Positions 50,002-57,517 of a stretch of 64,000 bases of DNA are shown in pieces (the first letter of the stretch is position 1; each line of letters begins with the position of its first letter). Below the pieces are notes generated by a model, which was not told where the DNA came from, ran no database searches, and saw nothing but the letters and a program-made list of their open reading frames with translations. Made by a program: the position numbers and the translations under genes. Source of the DNA: Veillonella tobetsuensis (GTDB lineage Bacteria; Bacillota; Negativicutes; Veillonellales; Veillonellaceae); NCBI RefSeq assembly GCF_001078375.1, contig NZ_BBXI01000013.1, positions 1-64,000 of the forward strand. The letters are read 5' to 3'.

Positions 50002-50033
50002 AAGGTCATGAATGATAATTCACTCATGACCTT
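50002..50033 (-). terminator. Terminator-like hairpin just before radA
   Basis: A 13-bp stem (50002-50014 with 50021-50033, one wobble) is followed on the minus strand by six T and ends about 15 bases before the radA ATG. It probably ended the original ctsR-clpC transcript. In its present place it would attenuate read-through into radA unless a promoter lies within it. Confidence 0.7.
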
Positions 50034-50136
50034 ATGTGCATAATTTATACTACGGTCAACTATTATCACTAATAGTATACCATTTTGACATTATATTTTA
50101 TATAACAGTCTATCAGAAAACGATATTTATTCTCTT

Positions 50137-50301
50137 TTATTTAAAAGTTGATACAATAATTTGATCACCTTCAATATCTGCTTTGATTGTAGAACCGTTC
50201 TAGTGCTTTGATTCTATCTTTTAATTGAGCTACTTCCTATAAGTTCTCATTGCCTATAGCCGTTTCTAGTTGATGCCGTAATTGTTTGATTTCATATTAC
50301 A
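50137..50301 (-). pseudogene. Remnant of mcsA fused to the 3' end of clpC (deletion scar)
   Basis: Directly after ctsR, one frame reads YEIKQLRHQLETAIGNENL-stop-EVAQLKDRIKALE, the UVR motif found at the C-terminus of McsA. A second frame then reads GSTIKADIEGDQIIVSTFK and stops at TAA (50139-50137), which resembles the end of ClpC. The first frame has internal stops, and neither has a start. The usual operon is ctsR-mcsA-mcsB-clpC-radA, so an internal deletion from mcsA into clpC followed by decay is the simplest reading. The ClpC assignment rests on a short tail and is less sure than the UVR motif. Confidence 0.65.
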
Positions 50302-50781
50302 TCACTCCTTCCGTAATGTCTCTATCATGGAAGCGTATAGGTTTCTTATGGCATCATTTCTAGATTCATAATCTACATGTTCAATAATACTAGCAAATGC
50401 ATTATGCATCATTTGGGCCTCACGCTTTGTCATTTTATTGTCTTGTAAAAGTTGGAATAAAGATTGATCAACATCACGTAAATCAATCAAACGCTCTACT
50501 CGATTAGGTCCTTCATAAATACGATATGTCGTAACAGCAGGTACCATATCAGATGTCTCTGGCTCTAATTTACGAATTAAAATATAGCCACCTAAGCCAC
50601 GTCTTGACTCAACGTCAAATCCACGTTCATTGGAAAAACGTGTACTCAATACATAGCTAATCTGTGACGGTGCACAATCTAACTCATCGGCCAACTCATT
50701 TCGTTTTAAAATTAAATTTTCTTGTTCTTCTCTTAATTTATTAAGAATAAATTTTTCTATTTTATCAGCTACAACGCTCAT
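50302..50781 (-). CDS. ctsR: Transcriptional repressor CtsR
   Basis: CtsR represses clp and other heat-shock genes and is normally controlled by McsB arginine phosphorylation and ClpC-ClpP. The winged-helix N-terminus (IEKFILNKL, RNELADELDCAPSQISYVL, RFSNERGFDVESRRGLGGYI with the DNA-contact wing) and the C-terminal dimer domain are intact. Its usual partners mcsA, mcsB and clpC are missing here except for a scar. It has its own promoter with a CtsR-like site. Confidence 0.95.
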   Translation of the reverse strand: MSVVADKIEKFILNKLREEQENLILKRNELADELDCAPSQISYVLSTRFSNERGFDVESRRGLGGYILIRKLEPETSDMVPAVTTYRIYEGPNRVERLIDLRDVDQSLFQLLQDNKMTKREAQMMHNAFASIIEHVDYESRNDAIRNLYASMIETLRKE

Positions 50782-50830
50782 AATAACACCTCTTTATCTC
50801 TTTGTCTTTTTGTTCTTTCAATATAAGTTT

Positions 50831-50859
50831 ATTATATTTGACTATTTGACCATTGTCAA
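50831..50859 (-). promoter_or_regulatory. ctsR promoter with CtsR-like operator in its spacer
   Basis: TTGACA (50859-50854), 17 bases and TATAAT (50836-50831) give a consensus promoter. The spacer contains GGTCAAATAGTCAAA, two direct heptad-like repeats close to the CtsR box GGTCAAA-NNN-GGTCAAA, but with a spacing two bases shorter. Autoregulation is likely. Confidence 0.75.
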
Positions 50860-50964
50860 ACAATAAGCCAAATATATTGAGTCTTTTATTTGACTAATCG
50901 CTAAATAACTATCTCTAGTACTTATTTAATTCTATCTATAAGAATACATAAATCCGTCTATGAA

Positions 50965-50993
50965 TGGACTAATATATAAATTCAATGTATAAT
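50965..50993 (+). promoter_or_regulatory. Promoter of the SpeD-like gene
   Basis: TGGACT (50965-50970), a 17-base spacer and TATAAT (50988-50993) precede the plus-strand gene by about 40 bases. It is divergent from the ctsR promoter about 110 bases away. Confidence 0.55.
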
Positions 50994-51034
50994 AGTTAAG
51001 ATATATTATGATGTATACGAAAGAAGGTGCTACA

Positions 51035-51541
51035 ATGGCAGATGCATTAGGTCATCAATTATTACTAGATTTATATTCTTGCAATGAAGAATCTCTCTCT
51101 TCCGCTGCAACTGTACAGGAAAGCGTAGCGGCTGCATTTGAATTAGCTGATGTAGAATTAAACGAAATAGACTATCAAGTTATGGATGACGAAATTATCG
51201 TATTAGCCATTGCAAAGCAATTTCATTTTACATTGCATGCTTATTCAGAATTAGGCTATGTAGCAGTTGATTTATTCTCCTTCAATCGTGCTCTTCCACT
51301 TACAAAATTTATGAAATCCTTACGCCAGGCCTTTGGCTCTGAAAAGGTAAAAGCTACTACCGTACAACGTGGTGACTTTGGCAACGAACGTGATATGAAA
51401 CCTCGTCGTAAAACAAAGATCACTACATTAGGTCGTGTATTCCGCACACGTATCCAATTAAAACAAACAGGTGGTAAACTAAAAAAACAAAGTGCTAAGG
51501 TAATTAAATCATTAGCTAAAAAAAGCGGATTAAAAAAATAA
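51035..51541 (+). CDS. AdoMet decarboxylase (SpeD)-like protein lacking catalytic residues, with a basic tail
   Basis: Residues 1-110 follow the prokaryotic class 1 SpeD fold pattern: ALGHQLLLDLYSC near the start and FHFTLHAYSELGYVAVDLF in place of the usual SHLTIHSFPEHGYASIDVY. With the start at 51035 (AAGGTG upstream), the numbering matches SpeD exactly. The self-cleavage pair Glu62-Ser63 is Gln62-Phe63, and Cys83 is Phe83; His68 is kept. No pyruvoyl group can form, so it cannot be a decarboxylase of the known type. Residues about 122-168 are an added Lys/Arg-rich tail. It may bind AdoMet, a nucleic acid or another protein; function unknown. Confidence 0.85.
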   Translation: MADALGHQLLLDLYSCNEESLSSAATVQESVAAAFELADVELNEIDYQVMDDEIIVLAIAKQFHFTLHAYSELGYVAVDLFSFNRALPLTKFMKSLRQAFGSEKVKATTVQRGDFGNERDMKPRRKTKITTLGRVFRTRIQLKQTGGKLKKQSAKVIKSLAKKSGLKK

Positions 51542-51585
51542 TATACAAAAGGCCTGGTTCAAAATGAACAAGACCTTTTACTATG

Positions 51586-51616
51586 AAAAAAGCTAGAGAA
51601 AACTCTCTAGCTTTTT
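51586..51616. terminator. Bidirectional terminator between the SpeD-like gene and the suf/HAD operon
   Basis: A 12-bp perfect stem (51586-51597 with 51605-51616) has A and T runs on its outer arms. A second, weaker hairpin at about 51548-51580 precedes it. The genes on either side converge. Confidence 0.85.
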
Positions 51617-51657
51617 ATTTATGAATCTTTATATAGTATGACTATGTAAGATATAGA

Positions 51658-52341
51658 CTATCTACGAATAAGCATTTCCTCTAAATCTAAAGTCATAACG
51701 ATATCATCGGTATCTTCACATAGATACTCTGCATTGGCTTCGATTAATTCTTTTTCTGTACCATAACCATATGTGACACCAATAGAAATACAACCTAATT
51801 CATTACCTGATACCACATCGTATTTTCTATCTCCTACCATATATACAAGACGACGCCCTGTATCATCTGTTAATGGATTACCGCATAAGTCAATCGCTTT
51901 TTGAAGAATCTCTTTCTTATGAATCAATCCTTCTTTATGATTAGCACCAACTATTACATCAAAATATGGCGTAATAGAGAAATGGTCTAAAATTTCTCGA
52001 GCATATATTTCTGGTTTAGCCGTAGCCAAAGCAACTGTATAATGCTCATTTTTCACCTTTGCTAACAAATCAATAATATTTGGATATAATTGATTTTCAA
52101 ACTTACCAATAGTGCCGTATCGTTCACCGAATTTCTTATATACTTCTTCAGCTTGCTCTATAGTCATCCCACAATATTGTTGTAAGGAATCTACAATAGG
52201 TGGTCCAAGAAATAATAATTGTGTTTCATATGGTGGTATATCATAACCAAAAGCTTCTAAAGCGAACTCAAGACTTTTTAAAATGCCTTCTTTAGAATCA
52301 GTTAGAGTACCATCAAGATCAAAAATTATAGTCTTATTCAT
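51658..52341 (-). CDS. HAD-family phosphatase (phosphoglycolate phosphatase-like)
   Basis: HAD motif I is FDLDGTLTDS and motif IV is VGDRKYDV. The cap region (FLGPPIVDSLQQY) resembles small phosphatases of the Gph/PgmB type. The substrate is not known. The start MNKTIIF at 52341 is 2 bases after the sufU stop, so it is probably the last gene of the suf operon. Confidence 0.85.
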   Translation of the reverse strand: MNKTIIFDLDGTLTDSKEGILKSLEFALEAFGYDIPPYETQLLFLGPPIVDSLQQYCGMTIEQAEEVYKKFGERYGTIGKFENQLYPNIIDLLAKVKNEHYTVALATAKPEIYAREILDHFSITPYFDVIVGANHKEGLIHKKEILQKAIDLCGNPLTDDTGRRLVYMVGDRKYDVVSGNELGCISIGVTYGYGTEKELIEANAEYLCEDTDDIVMTLDLEEMLIRR

Positions 52342-52343
52342 AA

Positions 52344-52769
52344 TTATTTCTTCAATGCCTCTTTTAATGTATGCCATGCCAATACTGCACATTTTACCCG
52401 AGCCGGCATATTAGAGATATTTTGTAAAGCCATAGCATCTTCTAAATCTTCAAGTTCAGATTCATCAGTTACGTCTTTTTTAATCATACCTAAGAATAAT
52501 TCTACTAAACGCAACGCTTCTTCTACGGGTTTACCTTTGATAATATCAATCATCATAGATGCAGATGCTTGACTGATTGCACAGCCAGAACCAGTATAGG
52601 CAGCATCTTTAATGATACCGTCTTTCACATCAATTTGTAGTGTTAAATCATCACCACAACTTGGATTGTGTCCGTGCTCGGAAGCGGTAAACTCACTTAA
52701 TTCACGTTTATTACGTTTATCTTGGTTATGTTCCAAAATAAGTTCCGTATACAATTGATCCATTTCCAT
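52344..52769 (-). CDS. sufU: SufU, sulfur relay protein for Fe-S assembly
   Basis: SufU takes persulfide sulfur from SufS using a zinc site. The three cysteines are in NPSCGDDL, GSGCAIS and VKCAVLAW, and the SufU-specific insertion before the third cysteine is present. It follows sufS in the operon. Confidence 0.94.
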   Translation of the reverse strand: MEMDQLYTELILEHNQDKRNKRELSEFTASEHGHNPSCGDDLTLQIDVKDGIIKDAAYTGSGCAISQASASMMIDIIKGKPVEEALRLVELFLGMIKKDVTDESELEDLEDAMALQNISNMPARVKCAVLAWHTLKEALKK

Positions 52770-52780
52770 ATGAATGTCTC

Positions 52781-54010
52781 CTAATCTTTAAAGCCCATTA
52801 CTGAACGGACAGTCTTTAATACTTCTAAGAATGCATCTAAATCTTCTTTACGGGTGTACAAGTACATGCTAAGGCGTGTTGAAGCAGCCACCTTAAAGAA
52901 TGCCCCCAATGGTTGTGCACAGTGATGACCAGAACGCACACAAATACCTTTAGAATCCAAGATAGTTGCCACATCATGAGGATGTACGTCATCAATGGTG
53001 AAAGCAATAACACCATGTTTCTCTCTTGGATTAGAACTACCTAGTACTTGTACATGTGGAATTTCAAGCATCTTAGGTAATACATAAGATACTAAACTTT
53101 CTTCATGAGCCTCGATAGCATCCATACCAAAAGATTCTAAATAATCAATCGCTGCATGTAAGGACACTGCACCATGAGCATTTGGTGTACCAGCTTCAAA
53201 TTTATATGGCAATTCATTAAATGTAGTAGATTGTTCTTTTACATATTCAATCATATCGCCACCAAGTAAGAATGGTGGCATTTTTTCCAATAATGCACGT
53301 TTACCATATAGTACACCAATACCTTGTGATGCACACATTTTATGACCGGAGAATACAAAGAAATCACAATCTAATGCCTGTACATCTACCTTCATATGAG
53401 GCGTAGATTGAGCACCATCAAGAACGACAACAGCACCTACTGAGTGAGCCTTAGCAATTAGGTCTTTCACAGGAAATTCCATACCAAGTACATTACTCAC
53501 ATGAGCAAAGGCCACAATTTTAGTGCTTTCATCTATTTTATCAATCTCACCATCTTTCAAATGGCCAGAATCATCTAAGTACATATACTCAAGGGTAGCA
53601 CCTGTTTTCTCAGCCACATATTGCCATGTAACAAGGTTTGCATGATGTTCTGCAACAGTTATAACGATTTTATCGCCTTCTGAAAGAAAATTAGCACCAT
53701 AACTATGAGCAATGAGATTCATAGATTCAGTTGTATTACGGGTAAATATAACCTCTTCTCGTTCACGAGCATTGATAAATTCCACAACGCGATCACGAGC
53801 ATTTTCATAAGCTTCAGATGCTTCAATAGCGAGAATATGAGATCCACGATGCGGATTACCATTATGATGAAGCATATGATCTGTAAGGCGACTGATTACC
53901 ATTTGAGGAATTTGTGTAGTAGCACCACTATCTAAATACACCAAGCGATGCCCATTATGCTCCTTCTGTAAAATAGGAAAATCTTTATATGCTTCTGTAA
54001 TAGGTCTCAT
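52781..54010 (-). CDS. sufS: Cysteine desulfurase SufS
   Basis: A group II PLP-dependent desulfurase. The PLP lysine is in FSGHKMCAS and the active cysteine in RSGHHCAQP. GAGGA precedes the ATG. It supplies sulfur through SufU to SufBCD. Confidence 0.96.
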   Translation of the reverse strand: MRPITEAYKDFPILQKEHNGHRLVYLDSGATTQIPQMVISRLTDHMLHHNGNPHRGSHILAIEASEAYENARDRVVEFINAREREEVIFTRNTTESMNLIAHSYGANFLSEGDKIVITVAEHHANLVTWQYVAEKTGATLEYMYLDDSGHLKDGEIDKIDESTKIVAFAHVSNVLGMEFPVKDLIAKAHSVGAVVVLDGAQSTPHMKVDVQALDCDFFVFSGHKMCASQGIGVLYGKRALLEKMPPFLLGGDMIEYVKEQSTTFNELPYKFEAGTPNAHGAVSLHAAIDYLESFGMDAIEAHEESLVSYVLPKMLEIPHVQVLGSSNPREKHGVIAFTIDDVHPHDVATILDSKGICVRSGHHCAQPLGAFFKVAASTRLSMYLYTRKEDLDAFLEVLKTVRSVMGFKD

Positions 54011-54022
54011 ACTAATTCCTCT

Positions 54023-55069
54023 TTAAATTTTATTACGCACTGCAGTCAATGCGGCTTTCTCAATCACTTCATCACCAATTCTATCAATAATTGGACGAAT
54101 CATAGATTCTACGATGATATGTTTAGCTTCTACCTCACTAAAGCCACGGCTCATGAGATAGAACAATTTATTTTGATCAATTTGTCCTGCACTAGCGGCA
54201 TGATTCCCCACTACATTATCTTCTTTACATAATAATAAAGGTAAAGAAATAGATTTTACAGTAGGATCTAACAATAAACATGTGTCTTCTTCAGCACCTT
54301 CTGAGGCAACAGCACCACGAAGGAAGTCCAATGTACCACGGAAGGATTTTTTTGCAGTATCGCTCAAAGCACCTAAAGTATGGATATCACTGAAGGATTT
54401 TTTACCACCATGACTCATAAGCATAGCAATATCGAATTTTTGCTCTTTATTACCTAAATAAGCAATATCATGTACGATTTTACTAGATTGACCTTGTAAA
54501 TCATGCTCATAATGCAAGAAGTTTTCTTTACCACCAATTTCAACATTGATATATTCAACATCTGCATTATCTTCAAGTTTAGTATAGCGATGTTCGATAT
54601 GTTGAATCGTATCGTCTAAAAGATTTACTTTTTTAACAACAACCTTAGCATTCGCTTTTACATCATATTCATTGAAATATTGAACATTTGTTGTATTTGC
54701 TAAACCGCCATCTAAGAAGAATTGAACCTCAAGGTTTGCCCCTTCTTCTACGATAAATTGGAAACGACTTGCAATACGTGCGCCTGCATCAATACGAATA
54801 CCTACTATTTCATTAGCATTAGCAGGTACATGTACAGCATAACCTTCTGCACTATTCACTAATTGTGTTAATGCAACATCATTTGCACCTTTATAATTTG
54901 GATTTATCAAAGCTGTACCAGTTGGTAATTCACTTATAATCGCATCATTACCTTTTACCAATACAGATTTAGTTTCTTCAGATTCTCCCAAAAGACTTGC
55001 TGGAGTATGGTTTACACGCAACCATCTAAAGGTAGGTCTAGGAAGTTCATTAAATAATAATTCGCTCAT
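54023..55069 (-). CDS. sufD: Fe-S cluster assembly protein SufD
   Basis: A beta-helix scaffold partner of SufB, with the shared C-terminal signature (LPLLLCKEDNVVGNHAASAGQIDQNKLFYLMSRG). It forms SufBC2D with its neighbours. GGAGG precedes the ATG. Confidence 0.93.
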   Translation of the reverse strand: MSELLFNELPRPTFRWLRVNHTPASLLGESEETKSVLVKGNDAIISELPTGTALINPNYKGANDVALTQLVNSAEGYAVHVPANANEIVGIRIDAGARIASRFQFIVEEGANLEVQFFLDGGLANTTNVQYFNEYDVKANAKVVVKKVNLLDDTIQHIEHRYTKLEDNADVEYINVEIGGKENFLHYEHDLQGQSSKIVHDIAYLGNKEQKFDIAMLMSHGGKKSFSDIHTLGALSDTAKKSFRGTLDFLRGAVASEGAEEDTCLLLDPTVKSISLPLLLCKEDNVVGNHAASAGQIDQNKLFYLMSRGFSEVEAKHIIVESMIRPIIDRIGDEVIEKAALTAVRNKI

Positions 55070-55078
55070 AGTACCTCC

Positions 55079-56488
55079 TTAACCGATAGAACCTTCTAAT
55101 TCAAGATTGATTAGATTATTCATTTCTACTGCGTATTCCAATGGCAATTCTTTAGAAATTGGTTCTACGAAGCCGCGAACAAGCATAGCACGAGCTTCTT
55201 CTTCACTAATACCACGCGTCATAAGGTAGAAAATAGCTTCATCGGAAATGCGACCAATTTTAGCTTCATGACCTAAATCGACATTATCATTTTCTACAAT
55301 GATAGCTGGAATTGTATCGGATTGAGAAATCTCATCTAACATCAAAGATTCACAAGATACAGTCGCTTTTGCATGTTCTGCTTTAGGACCAATTTTCAAA
55401 AGGCCACGGTAAATAGCAGCACCACCAGATTTGGAGATAGATTTAGAATTTACATTACTTGTTGTATATGGTGCATTATGAACCACCTTACAGCCCGTAT
55501 CAAGGAACTGACCTTCCCCAGCGAAAGTTACGCCTGTAAATTCAGCATGAGCGCCCTCACCATTAAGAATACTCATTGGATACAAGCAAGATACACGAGA
55601 ACCAAAGGAACCAGATACCCACTCGATAGTACCACCCTTACCTACAACACAACGTTTTGTATTGAGGTTATACATGTTCTTAGACCAGTTTTCAATTGTA
55701 GAATAACGCAATGTAGCATTATCTTTAACGAACAATTCAACTGCGCCTGCATGAAGATTAGATACATCATATTTAGGAGCAGAACAACCTTCGATAAAGT
55801 GAACCTTTGCACCTTCTTCTACAATGATCATAGTGTGTTCGAACTGGCCAGCACCTGGTGCATTCAAACGGAAATAGGATTGCAAAGGAATATCCACTTG
55901 TACACCTGCCGGAACATATACAAAGGAACCACCAGACCATACGGCGCCATGAAGAGCAGCCCATTTGTGATCAGTAGGTGGAATCAATGTCATCCAATAT
56001 TTTTTTACAATTTCTTCATGCTCATGAAGAGCTGTTTCGATATCTGTATAAATAACACCTTGTTTTACAAGGTCTTCTTGTATACTGTGATATACAACTT
56101 CAGAGTCGTATTGAGCGCCTACACCAGCAAGAGATGTTTTCTCTGCTTCAGGAATACCAAGACGATCAAAAGTACTCTTAATATCCTCAGGAACTTCGTC
56201 CCAATTTTCTTTCATATCTACTTTTGGCTTAACATAGGTATAAATATTTTCCATATCTAAGCCAGAAATATCTGGAATCCAATTAGGAATTTCCATGCGA
56301 TTATAAATCTCTAAGGATTTCAAACGGAAGTCAAGCATCCATTCAGGTTCATTTTTATTAGCCCAAATTTCACGGATAATTTCTTCTGTTAAACCAGCAT
56401 CAGCAATATAGGAATATTCAAAATTATTCTTTATATCATAGACGCCACGGTCCATATCCGCAACTTGGGTTTTCTTTCTTTCTTCCAT
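55079..56488 (-). CDS. sufB: Fe-S cluster assembly protein SufB
   Basis: SufB is the main scaffold. It shows the family N-terminus (WMLDFRLKSLEIY), SVFGSR-type GSFGSRVSCLYP and DEISQSDTIPAI near the cluster-building region, and the SufBD C-terminal domain. The length is 469. It lies between sufC and sufD. Confidence 0.96.
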   Translation of the reverse strand: MEERKKTQVADMDRGVYDIKNNFEYSYIADAGLTEEIIREIWANKNEPEWMLDFRLKSLEIYNRMEIPNWIPDISGLDMENIYTYVKPKVDMKENWDEVPEDIKSTFDRLGIPEAEKTSLAGVGAQYDSEVVYHSIQEDLVKQGVIYTDIETALHEHEEIVKKYWMTLIPPTDHKWAALHGAVWSGGSFVYVPAGVQVDIPLQSYFRLNAPGAGQFEHTMIIVEEGAKVHFIEGCSAPKYDVSNLHAGAVELFVKDNATLRYSTIENWSKNMYNLNTKRCVVGKGGTIEWVSGSFGSRVSCLYPMSILNGEGAHAEFTGVTFAGEGQFLDTGCKVVHNAPYTTSNVNSKSISKSGGAAIYRGLLKIGPKAEHAKATVSCESLMLDEISQSDTIPAIIVENDNVDLGHEAKIGRISDEAIFYLMTRGISEEEARAMLVRGFVEPISKELPLEYAVEMNNLINLELEGSIG

Positions 56489-56496
56489 GTTGCCTC

Positions 56497-57240
56497 CTAT
56501 GCTAATGCTTTGTATGCGTCGTAACCTTTTTCTTCAATTTCACGAACCAAAGAAGCATCACCAGTCTTAACGATTTTACCGTTAATCAAAACATGTACAA
56601 AATCAGGTTTTAATTTTTGTAAAATTTGATTGTGGTGAGTAATGATTAATACTGCGTTGTCTTCATTGTGGAATCGATTAACACCTTCGGAAACGATACG
56701 AACTGCATCGACATCAAGACCAGAGTCAGTTTCGTCAAGAATTGCCAATTTAGGATTCAAAATGGCCATTTGAAGAATTTCATTTTTCTTGCGTTCACCA
56801 CCGGAGAAACCTTCATTTACATAACGTTGTGCGTAAGATGTATCAAAGGATAATTCATCCATTTTTTCTTTCAATTCTTTTTTGAAAGCTAAGGCACGTA
56901 CATTTTCACCTGTAATAGTGGATTTAGCCGTACGAATAAAGTTTTCTACTGTAATACCAGGTACAGAAATTGGATGTTGGAAAGACATGAAAATACCCGC
57001 TTTTGCACGATCATTTACAGCATCTTCCGTAATATCATTTCCGTCAAATACAATAGAACCTTTATCAACTGTATACAATGGGTTACCCATGATAGCATTT
57101 GCCAATGTAGACTTACCAGCACCATTTGTACCCATTACAACGTGAACTTCACCTTTATTTATTGTCAAATCAATGCCCTTAAGGATTTTTTTATCTTCTA
57201 CGGACACCTCTAAATCTTTTATCTGAAGTAATTCAGCCAA
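56497..57240 (-). CDS. sufC: Fe-S assembly ATPase SufC
   Basis: An ABC-type ATPase with Walker A GTNGAGKST, signature FSGGERKKNE and Walker B LAILDETDSGLD. It drives SufB-SufD remodelling. It is the first suf gene and uses a TTG start (57240-57238) with GAAGGAG nine bases before it. Confidence 0.95.
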   Translation of the reverse strand: MAELLQIKDLEVSVEDKKILKGIDLTINKGEVHVVMGTNGAGKSTLANAIMGNPLYTVDKGSIVFDGNDITEDAVNDRAKAGIFMSFQHPISVPGITVENFIRTAKSTITGENVRALAFKKELKEKMDELSFDTSYAQRYVNEGFSGGERKKNEILQMAILNPKLAILDETDSGLDVDAVRIVSEGVNRFHNEDNAVLIITHHNQILQKLKPDFVHVLINGKIVKTGDASLVREIEEKGYDAYKALA

Positions 57241-57305
57241 AATATTTCACTCCTTCGTATCAGCAATACTGATTTAAGATTAAAACTTTATATTCACATA
57301 GAAAA

Positions 57306-57336
57306 ACGGCGGTACGCACAAAGCTGACACCGCCGT
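57306..57336 (-). terminator. Terminator-like hairpin in the suf leader
   Basis: The 8-bp GC-rich stem acggcggt/accgccgt with a 15-base loop is followed on the minus strand by TTTTTCT. It lies about 40-70 bases after the predicted suf start point and 66 bases before sufC. It could be an attenuator, make a short RNA, or end lysA transcription. Confidence 0.65.
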
Positions 57337-57381
57337 ATTATCTCGCCACTTTAGCAAGTATGTGCATAACAATCTACACTC

Positions 57382-57410
57382 ATTATACATTCTTCTCTAA
57401 ATGATAGCAA
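57382..57410 (-). promoter_or_regulatory. Putative suf operon promoter
   Basis: TTGCTA (57410-57405), 17 bases and TATAAT (57387-57382) are in good register. The start point would be near 57375, giving a leader of about 135 bases that contains the hairpin at 57306-57336. The rest of the 57411-57517 gap shows nothing else. Confidence 0.6.
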
Positions 57411-57517
57411 GATATTCCTACTAAAATATACAGGAATTAAAAGAATATCAAGTATTACATATATTGATACATTTTTATTGGTATTCATTCTCATCTATTT
57501 TAATTCTCAATATTAAA

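Noticed and set aside
55373-56260. A 295-codon plus-strand frame opposite sufB
   Set aside because: sufB is certain on the minus strand. The antisense protein is rich in Cys, Phe and Ile, as expected from reversed coding sequence.
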